Shown here: piece after piece, positions 15,177-21,229 of the stretch | How positions within the stretch are numbered: the first letter of the stretch is position 1 | How the letters are laid out: every line of letters begins with the position of its first letter | NCBI GenBank assembly: GCA_016177265.1 | Contig: JACOVP010000003.1 | Coordinates: forward strand, 1-28,347 | From: Candidatus Woesearchaeota archaeon | Lineage (GTDB): Archaea; Nanobdellota; Nanobdellia; SCGC-AAA011-G17; UBA489 | DNA: 28,347 nt | Reading direction: 5' to 3' | Program-made: the position numbers and the translations under genes | The notes under the pieces: generated by a model | Told to the model about the DNA's origin: nothing | Database searches by the model: none | What the model saw: the letters and a program-made list of their open reading frames with translations, nothing else

Positions 15177-16322
15177 ATGCTGCCTTCCACCAAACGATGG
15201 GTCTTGGGAATTAATGCGAGTATTTTAATTATTGCGATTCTGTTCCTTACTCTTACTCTCTTTTCCAGCAGGCAAAAGGTATCTGAAGAAGAGAGCATCA
15301 CTATGGGAGTTATCCTCTCTTTAACTGGGCCAGGCGCTTTTGTTGGAGAAGAACTAAGAGATGGGCTACTTCTTGCAGTCAAAGAACTTACTGAAGGGGA
15401 TGGTATTTCTGGAAAGAGCATTCAATTACTTATAGAAGATAGCCAAACAGATCCTAAGATGGGAATTTCTGCTTTCAATAAATTGGAATTAACAGATCAC
15501 CCAGACTTCTACATTTCTACGCTAAGTTCCGTGTCTATGACATTAGCCCCTTTAGCCCAACAATATAAAGTCCCTCTTATTGGATTAGTTGTTAGCGCTC
15601 CGAAGTTTACGCAACAAAATGACTGGGTTTTCCGTTATTATCCTACAGCAAAAGATGAAGTTCCACCTATTTTAAGTCATTTAACCAAACTCAATGTAAA
15701 GACGCTTGGCATCCTCTATTTGAATGATGATTATGGTGTTTCGGTCTTCGATCTCCTCTCTGCTGAATTCAAGAAAAATGGGGGTAGTGTGAAGAGCGAT
15801 TCTTTTGGTGTAAAAGATAGTGATTTTCGAACGCAGCTTTTGAAATTACAGGGTATGGATGCACTCTACATTGTAGGATTAGATTCTCATCTCAAATTAG
15901 CCTATAAACAATTACGAGAATTGGGGTATGATGGATATGTGTTAGGACCATCTACGGCAACACTTCCTACAGTAACCAAAACTCCTGAGGCTGAAGGAGT
16001 GTATGTAGCTGCGCCTCGTCTTTATGATCCTACTTTTATTCCTGCTAGAGAACTGAAGATTAAATATCAAGAAAAATATGGCAAACCATTAACGCACTAT
16101 GCTGCTAATGGATATGATTTTATGAAATTACTTGGGCAACAGCTAAACCAGCAAGAGAATATTTCCAGAAATAAGATAAAAGAAACTTTAGCATCTGCAT
16201 TTACTTATAGTGGTGTCTTTGGTGTGATAAATAACGATATCCAAGTTCACGAGATGAGTTTTCCTTTATATCCGGCACGGATTGAAAAAGGTAGTATAGT
16301 TTATGACAAGAGTTCTTTTTAA
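15177..16322 (+). CDS. Membrane-anchored LivJ-type solute-binding protein
   Basis: 381 residues. One N-terminal membrane segment (about 8-27) is followed by a type I periplasmic-binding fold: TMGVILSLTGPGAFVGEELRD is replaced here by ITMGVILSLTGPGAFVGEE, then GISGKSIQLLIEDSQTDPKM and IGLVVSAP, typical of branched-chain amino-acid/amide binding proteins. TTTATAACT near 15145 gives a leaderless start. No permease or ATPase genes follow, so it is an orphan binding protein, either partnered elsewhere or acting as a receptor. Divergent from trmB. Confidence 0.88.
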   Translation: MLPSTKRWVLGINASILIIAILFLTLTLFSSRQKVSEEESITMGVILSLTGPGAFVGEELRDGLLLAVKELTEGDGISGKSIQLLIEDSQTDPKMGISAFNKLELTDHPDFYISTLSSVSMTLAPLAQQYKVPLIGLVVSAPKFTQQNDWVFRYYPTAKDEVPPILSHLTKLNVKTLGILYLNDDYGVSVFDLLSAEFKKNGGSVKSDSFGVKDSDFRTQLLKLQGMDALYIVGLDSHLKLAYKQLRELGYDGYVLGPSTATLPTVTKTPEAEGVYVAAPRLYDPTFIPARELKIKYQEKYGKPLTHYAANGYDFMKLLGQQLNQQENISRNKIKETLASAFTYSGVFGVINNDIQVHEMSFPLYPARIEKGSIVYDKSSF

Positions 16323-16504
16323 TGATGATATGGTTCTTTCTTGAGAATAGTATAAGCCCCATATAACTGCTCTAGAAAAACAACACGACACAATTCATGG
16401 GGCAAGGTCATAGCAGACAGAGATAATACTAAGTTTGCCTTTTGTTTCACTTTGCTACTCAATCCATAAGGACCGCCATCATCGTTTGTATCACACTGTA
16501 TCAC
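16319..16504 (-). pseudogene. rlmH: C-terminal half of RlmH (23S rRNA pseudouridine methyltransferase)
   Basis: About 61 residues match the SPOUT knot end of RlmH: GGPYGLS, then LVLSLSAMTLPHELCRVV and LEQLYGAYTILKKEPYHH. Full RlmH is about 155 residues. The N-terminal half is absent; upstream the frame runs through unrelated sequence without a ribosome site, and only a GTG can serve as start. The VIGG motif is split by seven extra codons (VI-QCDTNDD-GG), part of which is a 9-base repeat TGTGATACA present twice. The stop overlaps the end of the solute-binding gene. A decayed gene is likely; an independent half-protein is possible. Confidence 0.75.
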
Positions 16505-16569
16505 AATTGTGCAGAATGAATTAGATAGGAAACAAAAACTTTTTTAAAGAGGCATTAGTTTGATTTGCT

Positions 16570-16863
16570 ATGGAAGCAGATCCAGCGTACTTAGATGCAA
16601 TTGTTTTTGTGCTGAGTGATCCTCGACATCGTCCACCACTTCATCGAGAACCTCTTGAACTCTTTGTGAGTAACTATCTTTCTGAAGTAGCAAGGAAACG
16701 TGAAGCAAAAATGCGGTTCAACCAGAAGATGTACACTTGCGTTCTCAATTACCTTTCTATTACTGGTAAAATACAACAGGAACCAGCACAGTGCTATCGC
16801 TTGAGCCGTGAGGGTGCAAAGCAGTACAAAAAACGGATCCAACGGTTACAAGAAAGGGGTTAA
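16570..16863 (+). CDS. Hypothetical 97-residue protein, possibly winged-helix
   Basis: The product begins MEADPAYLDAIVFVLSDP and is basic and helical. The end, LNYLSITGKIQQEP then CYRLSREGAKQYKKRI, resembles the recognition helix and wing of small DNA-binding domains. A TTTTTTAAAG element about 20-30 bases upstream fits a leaderless start. It lies just before rtcB in the same direction but rtcB has its own TATA. No specific family is recognised. Confidence 0.6.
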   Translation: MEADPAYLDAIVFVLSDPRHRPPLHREPLELFVSNYLSEVARKREAKMRFNQKMYTCVLNYLSITGKIQQEPAQCYRLSREGAKQYKKRIQRLQERG

Positions 16864-16900
16864 AAAATCCATATATCTTCTTCTTAGATGCTATAGCAAT

Positions 16901-16910
16901 CCTTATAAAA
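16901..16910 (+). promoter_or_regulatory. TATA box of rtcB
   Basis: CCTTATAAAA lies about 22-31 bases before ATG 16932, predicting a leaderless transcript. Confidence 0.65.
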
Positions 16911-16931
16911 ACATAAGCTACCTGTAATTGT

Positions 16932-18278
16932 ATGTCAAATGTACCGAAGGATATCAAAGAAGTAGGTGATTCCACATGGGAGATCCCTACAACTTATAAG
17001 AAAGGCATGAACGTCCCTGCACGGATCATAGCAACAAAACAATTGCTAGCCCAGATGGATCCGGGTGTATTTGACCAAGTAACGAATGTAGCATTGCTAC
17101 CAGGAATCCAGAGGTATGCGTTATGCATGCCCGATGGTCATTGATGTAGTTCAGAACTCTCTGATTACAGTGAAAGGGATATGGATTCCCCATTGGCGGT
17201 GTTGCAGCATTCGATGTTGAGACGGGAGTAATCAGTCCTGGCGGTATTGGATTCGATCTCGTAGACCAGCATTGATCTATGGCGAAAAATTAACTGCGGG
17301 ATGAAAATTCTCCGAACAAATCTCACGATCAAGGACGTTCAACCTAGATTGAAGGCTCTTGTCGATCATCTCTTCAAAACTGTTCCTGCTGGCGTTGGAT
17401 GCAAGGGATTTGTCAAAGTCGATAATCAGCAATTTGATGCAGTCATGACCGATGGTGTGAAGTGGTGTGTTGATCATGGGTATGGATGGAAGGAAGATAT
17501 TCAAAAGTGTGAAAGTAAAGGAAAGATAGATTGGGCTGATCCAAGTAAGGTATCTGACAAAGCACGAAAACGTGGGATTGATCAACTGGGAACATTAGGA
17601 TCTGGAAATCATTACTTAGAAATTCAAGTCGTGAAGCAAGAAAACATCCATGATCCTGTGCTGGCAAAAAAATTTGGCATTACGGAAGACGGGCAGATTG
17701 TAGTGATGATTCATTGTGGCAGCCGCGGTTTTGGCCATCAATTAGCAACAGATTACTTACGGACATTTGAAGTTGCGATGCGAAAATATAATATCAAGGT
17801 TCCAGACAAAGAATTAAGCTGCGCTCCTTTCCACTCAAATGAAGGACAAGACTACTACAAGGCTATGGCATGCGCTGCGAATATGGCGTTTGCCAACAGA
17901 CAAGTTATTTTACATCGAGTACGTGAAGCATTCAGTCATATCTTCCAGAGAACTCCAGAAGAGATGGAGATGCATCTCATTTATGATGTAGCACATAATG
18001 TTGCGAAAGTGGAAGAGCATAGAATTGATGGGAAGAAGAAACAACTAGTAGTCCATAGAAAAGGATCAACCAGAGCTTTCCCCCCAGGACATCCAGAATT
18101 GATTCCGCTGTATCAAGAGACTGGGCAACCCGTGATCTTAGGAGGTTCCATGGAGACAGGGAGTGCATTACTCGTTGGCACACAAAAGGCGATGGATGAA
18201 ACGTTTGGGAGCACGGCGCATGGCTCAGGTAGAACAATGAGTAGAACTGCTGCGAAGAAAATGATTCTACTGATGTGA
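16932..18278 (+). CDS. rtcB: RtcB RNA ligase, interrupted by two predicted BHB mRNA introns; 3' end damaged
   Basis: RtcB joins 2',3'-cyclic phosphate and 5'-hydroxyl RNA ends after splicing-endonuclease cleavage, using Mn and GTP. The coding sequence is a join of 16932-17143, 17176-17257 and 17289-18278, giving 427 residues. Without splicing, translation stops after MPDGH at 17142. Spliced, it reads MPDGH-WGYGFPIGG and GGIGFD-INCGM. The Mn-site residues are present: Asp98, Cys101, the His of GNHYLE and HCGSRGFGH, and the His of DVAHN; so is the guanylylated His in STAHGSGR. TATA at 16901 supports start 16932. After SRTAAKK the frame ends early (MILLM), and about 40 C-terminal codons are missing; the final NVKG segment survives out of frame downstream. 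Archease, its activator, lies at 20260. Confidence 0.85.
17144..17175 (+). other. Predicted BHB mRNA intron 1 in rtcB (32 nt)
   Basis: The central helix pairs exon TCAT (17138-17141) with intron GTGA (17170-17173), including one G-U pair. The 5' bulge is TG^A (17142-17144) and the 3' bulge AA^G (17174-17176). The inner helix pairs TGTAGTT (17145-17151) with GATTACA (17163-17169), with an 11-nt loop. Cutting after the second base of each bulge gives CAT-TGG-GGA-TAT, i.e. H-W-G-Y. No strong outer exon helix is seen, so it is a relaxed BHB. Confidence 0.85.
17258..17288 (+). other. Predicted BHB mRNA intron 2 in rtcB (31 nt)
   Basis: The central helix pairs exon TTCG (17252-17255) with intron CGAA (17283-17286), all Watson-Crick. 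The 5' bulge is AT^C (17256-17258), the 3' bulge AA^A (17287-17289). The inner helix pairs TCGTAGA (17259-17265) with TCTATGG (17276-17282), with a 10-nt loop. Splicing gives GAT-ATT-AAC-TGC, i.e. D-I-N-C, the metal-site motif. The outer helix is only two pairs. Confidence 0.87.
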
Positions 18279-18349
18279 TTGACACGTTGAACAAATCTGG
18301 GATTTCAAAATCTATTGTTCTCTTGCGCCCAATCGGCAATGTCAAAGGA
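18264..18349 (+). pseudogene. rtcB: Out-of-frame C-terminal remnant of rtcB
   Basis: In a different frame from the preceding exon, the sequence reads DVIDTLNKSGISKSIV then LLRPIGNVKG, the conserved RtcB C-terminus, including the Lys of the terminal VKG that contacts the nucleotide in known structures. Compared with full-length RtcB, about 40 codons between SRTAAKK and DVIDTL are absent. No stop follows VKG directly; the frame runs on to about 18427, over the endonuclease 3' end. Deletion, assembly collapse or gene decay are all possible. Confidence 0.75.
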
Positions 18350-18359
18350 TCCAGCAGTT

Positions 18360-19271
18360 TTAGTTTATTTCTTTTAAACATTTTTTTAATTGCACTGATC
18401 TTTGTATTCTCTCTCTTAATTGGATAACTTCATTTTCAACATCTTTCCATTTAACTAGACCTCTCTGAGCAATGCTGAATATTAATTCTTTTTTCGCTAT
18501 TTTCTCTGGGTGTCGTAAGGGTAGTTTTTGAAGTAAATCAAGGCTTTCTTCTTTTCTATACACATCAATGACATAATAATCTTTATTATACTGAAACAAT
18601 TTCCCATATTGGTAACTATTATCTCCTTTAGAATGGTTCTTATGTATAGAAACGCTATAATTCTTTGATTGTAGCATTGTTTTAATCTGGAGCAATAATG
18701 GAAAGTTCTCACCACACAACCTAATTATAAATTGAAAATTCCCGTAAATTTTCTTAATCATTACACTACCATCTGCATCGATATATCCTGCTAAAAATTC
18801 ATAAAAGTTTTCTTGATTTATCCAATCCGGTAAACTAGAGGCTTTAGATCCTAATAAAAAAGAAAAGCTCTCTAGATCTATGTGTGATTGAAAACGAGTA
18901 TCATTGTTTTTTGTTTCTTTATAAGATGCTGGACCATATTTACTGAACGTTCTGTATAACAAATCTATGAAAGTCATATGTGTTGAGTGCGTAATTAGTT
19001 TTAAAGTATAATTTGATTTTCTTACAGGTGTTAAATCTCCACCAACTAGCCCATACAAATAAGCTTTTTCATATATGTCTAGATTAAACCTTTCTTTTTC
19101 TTGAATATGCCCCATAGCTAATAATGCATCCCTGCTAGGTTTAATTGCTATTCCCTTCTTATGTAATAATTTTCTTATTTTTGTTCGATCAACCAGAAAA
19201 TTCCTTGCTAGCTCTCTAAGTGGTCTTCCTTGTTTGTACAGGTGTATTATTTTCTCTTCATTTGTAATCAT
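18360..19271 (-). CDS. LAGLIDADG homing endonuclease with N-terminal helix-turn-helix
   Basis: 303 residues. Residues 5-45 form a helix-turn-helix (LYKQGRPLRELARNF then DRTKIRKLLHKKG). Two LAGLIDADG motifs follow: AYLYGLVGGDL (70-80) and FLAGYIDADGSV (159-170), the second with the catalytic Asp. Such enzymes cut long, specific DNA sites and spread introns or inteins. It is free-standing, AT-rich, and tail-to-tail with rtcB, ending 10 bases after the rtcB C-terminal remnant. Whether it targets rtcB or its intron sites is unknown. The helix-turn-helix may autoregulate or add DNA specificity. Confidence 0.9.
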   Translation of the reverse strand: MITNEEKIIHLYKQGRPLRELARNFLVDRTKIRKLLHKKGIAIKPSRDALLAMGHIQEKERFNLDIYEKAYLYGLVGGDLTPVRKSNYTLKLITHSTHMTFIDLLYRTFSKYGPASYKETKNNDTRFQSHIDLESFSFLLGSKASSLPDWINQENFYEFLAGYIDADGSVMIKKIYGNFQFIIRLCGENFPLLLQIKTMLQSKNYSVSIHKNHSKGDNSYQYGKLFQYNKDYYVIDVYRKEESLDLLQKLPLRHPEKIAKKELIFSIAQRGLVKWKDVENEVIQLRERIQRSVQLKKCLKEIN

Positions 19272-19382
19272 GATTTACTTTTTCTTTATTTCCTTATAAA
19301 CCTCCTCAGCCTCTTTGAGAAGTAAACTACTTTCCTAATCTATATTTAGAAGTTTTCCGAGAAATTCGTAAGATTTTCGAAT

Positions 19383-20207
19383 TTATGTTTTTGCTGCTCT
19401 ATACACATTCGCTTTATCATTTGGATCCTCAATAATAGAAGCTAGATGACTGTCAATAGAAAACTTCTTTTCTGTTTTGAGAGGCTTCAGATTCAATGCT
19501 TTGAGATGTTCGAGATATAGTTTAATAACTTTCATTTTACTAGCGTTCCTTAATTCTCTTTTCGTCCTATCACCTAGGCTAGTTTTTCTATTATCGCTAA
19601 TAACAAGAACACCTGCTGCTCTCATCCCAATCTCTTTTGCTCTAGACAAACATGCTGCTAGTTCCATTTCAACTGTATCGGGCTTAATTTTCAAGTAATC
19701 AGGATTATCGTGCGGCAATTGGAACGTCACTGCAGGCACTGAAATATTAGTTCCTTCAACATAAGCAATTTTTTCTTTTGTGAATATTTCTTCGATCTTC
19801 TGTTTTAATTCTTGGTCTGGCAACGCTGCTTGTTTATCTACTTTCAGTGCATGGTATATTCCGTCAAAGTGATAGGATTGTTTAGGAACAACGATAGATC
19901 CAACTTCCAAATTTTTGAATCCTCCATAAGCAACTCCGAGAAACAGAACTGTGTGACAACCACCATCGTACATTTCTGTTAAGACATCGACCATAGCTGG
20001 AGCACCATAAATATTGAAGACTATTGGCAAAAGTATTCCATTCTTCTTGACTAAATGCGCATGATAGACTGCATCTTTGCTAGAAATAACTTCATCACAT
20101 AAGCCGAGCACTTCTTTTTCAAACTCTGGACGAGATGTTCCAGTTATGACAATGCCAACACTACCACAGGTTTCCTGTCCGAAGAGGTTTTTACACCATT
20201 TACCCAT
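19383..20207 (-). CDS. Nucleoside phosphorylase (uridine/purine phosphorylase family)
   Basis: 274 residues. Segments typical of the PNP/UDP family are present: GIVITGTSRPEF near the start, TVLFLGVAYGG, GSIVVPKQSYHFDG and the ribose-contact DTVEMELAACLSRA, then GVLVISDN with the catalytic-type Asp. The family cleaves nucleosides with phosphate to free base and ribose-1-phosphate; base preference is not readable. It is leaderless and shares one near-palindromic TATA element with archease on the other strand. Nucleoside salvage is plausible in a reduced genome. Confidence 0.87.
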   Translation of the reverse strand: MGKWCKNLFGQETCGSVGIVITGTSRPEFEKEVLGLCDEVISSKDAVYHAHLVKKNGILLPIVFNIYGAPAMVDVLTEMYDGGCHTVLFLGVAYGGFKNLEVGSIVVPKQSYHFDGIYHALKVDKQAALPDQELKQKIEEIFTKEKIAYVEGTNISVPAVTFQLPHDNPDYLKIKPDTVEMELAACLSRAKEIGMRAAGVLVISDNRKTSLGDRTKRELRNASKMKVIKLYLEHLKALNLKPLKTEKKFSIDSHLASIIEDPNDKANVYRAAKT

Positions 20208-20228
20208 TATCTTCTTCCGATTCCAAGT

Positions 20229-20238
20229 CTTTAAATAT
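20229..20238. promoter_or_regulatory. Bidirectional TATA element between phosphorylase and archease genes
   Basis: The element CTTTAAATAT reads as a TATA box on both strands. Its centre is about 26 bases from each start codon (20207 minus, 20260 plus), so one element can set both leaderless starts. Confidence 0.65.
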
Positions 20239-20259
20239 CCTTCTCCTTACTCTTTCTTG

Positions 20260-20691
20260 ATGAAACATTTCGTTTTTTTGGATGATGTAGCAGTAGCAGA
20301 TATTGCGTTTGATGCCTATGGAAAAACCTTAGAAGAACTCTTTGAGCATTGTGCAGAAGCCATCTTCACGATGATGGTCAACTTGAAAACGGTTGATACA
20401 ACTATTGAACGCGAAATTCACTTACGTGCAGACTCTTTAGAAAATTTATTGTACGATTTTCTGTCTGAATTGGTGTACTTGAAAGACACTGAATTGTTGC
20501 TATTCAAAACTGTCAAGGTGACTTTAGGCAAAGATAGTAAAGAGCATACGTTAGCTGCAGAACTTCGAGGCGAAACGATTGATCGAGAGAAGCATAACCT
20601 AGGGAATGATGTCAAGGCCATTACCATGCATCAATTTACTATCACCAAAGAAAAGACTGGCTACAAGGCGAGAGTTGTGGTTGATATTTAG
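20260..20691 (+). CDS. Archease, RtcB activating protein
   Basis: 143 residues starting at ATG 20260, not at the upstream in-frame ATG, which lies inside the divergent gene. The sequence MKHFVFLDDVAVADIAFDAY, then GKTLEELFEHCAEAIFTMM and SLENLLYDFLSELVYL, is the archease pattern; it ends KTGYKARVVVDI as usual. Archease promotes guanylylation and turnover of RtcB and broadens its nucleotide use. The usual EHTADI start is replaced by DDVAVADI, keeping the Asp of the metal site. It lies 1.9 kb from rtcB with two minus-strand genes between. Confidence 0.93.
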   Translation: MKHFVFLDDVAVADIAFDAYGKTLEELFEHCAEAIFTMMVNLKTVDTTIEREIHLRADSLENLLYDFLSELVYLKDTELLLFKTVKVTLGKDSKEHTLAAELRGETIDREKHNLGNDVKAITMHQFTITKEKTGYKARVVVDI

Positions 20692-20692
20692 T

Positions 20693-21043
20693 TTATTTTC
20701 TCTTATTGGCTGGATGTTGATATGCTTCTCTTAATCTCTCTTCTACAATTCGAACAATGTCTGGTCTAGTTTGATATATGTATTGTGCTTCTGCTTCTAT
20801 TCTTTCTTCGATGGCTTCATCTCTTCTTCTTTTTCCTGCCCAAAGACCTTCTGTATATTGTCTAAATGCTGGTGCGGTATGAATGACTTCATGCAAAATT
20901 GTTTTTATCTGTTCTTCTTGGGATAGTCGTTGGTTTACCATTATAAGACCATTGGCAAGTACCATTCCGTGCACTGATTCATAGTCACTAAGATCAATCT
21001 TATCCGGTGTTACTAGGTCAAGAAGCAACTCAATATTCACCAT
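20693..21043 (-). CDS. Small HExxH metalloprotease-like protein
   Basis: 116 residues. ILHEVIHTAPAF contains HEVIH, the zinc-binding HExxH motif, followed about 25 residues later by EERIEAEAQYIY, with candidate third-ligand Glu, as in ImmA/IrrE-like and SprT-like minimal peptidases. The N-terminal strand pair (VHGMVLANGLIMVNQRLSQE) precedes the active helix as in ImmA. A minus-strand TTTTTTATAG near 21070 gives a leaderless start. It converges with archease with 1 base between. Substrate unknown. Confidence 0.8.
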   Translation of the reverse strand: MVNIELLLDLVTPDKIDLSDYESVHGMVLANGLIMVNQRLSQEEQIKTILHEVIHTAPAFRQYTEGLWAGKRRRDEAIEERIEAEAQYIYQTRPDIVRIVEERLREAYQHPANKRK

Positions 21044-21136
21044 TCGTCGTTTGCATTTTTCTGGCTATAAAAAATTTTCTCTTTTCTCCTGCTGTAGATA
21101 TTTAGCACTCTTCCATAGTACTAGTAGACCACAGAA

Positions 21137-21229
21137 ATGCTTAAAAAGAAAGTGAGGCGTGCTACTGCAGAGGTTGAGAACCTGTATGATCAAATTCCTT
21201 CGCAACTTTATCCAACGCATGGTCGATAA
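21137..21229 (+). CDS. Possible 30-residue upstream peptide overlapping the GTPase start
   Basis: ATG 21137 is the first start after TATA GATATTTAG (21097-21104), at leaderless spacing. It reads MLKKKVRRATAEVENLYDQI and stops at 21229, in a different frame from the GTPase that starts at 21186. It could be a leader peptide coupling translation or a sign of a frame error in the GTPase N-terminus. Confidence 0.35.
   Translation: MLKKKVRRATAEVENLYDQIPSQLYPTHGR

Noticed and set aside
16480..16525. A BHB intron in the RlmH fragment (extra codons before GGPYGLS)
   Set aside because: No exon-intron central helix with 3-nt bulges could be formed at the needed cut sites, and the N-terminal half is missing.
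17144..17288. Intein or group I/II introns in rtcB
   Set aside because: 31-32 nt is far too short for an intein or self-splicing intron, and no such motifs are present.
17142..17300. Simple pseudogenisation (random frameshifts) of rtcB at both insertions
   Set aside because: Both insertions sit cleanly at codon-exact positions and form BHB structures whose predicted cuts restore the conserved protein; the flanking exons are well conserved. The 3' lesion, however, may be decay.
20077..20259. N-terminal extension of archease
   Set aside because: It overlaps the divergent phosphorylase gene and would include the promoter; archease family length fits the start at 20260.
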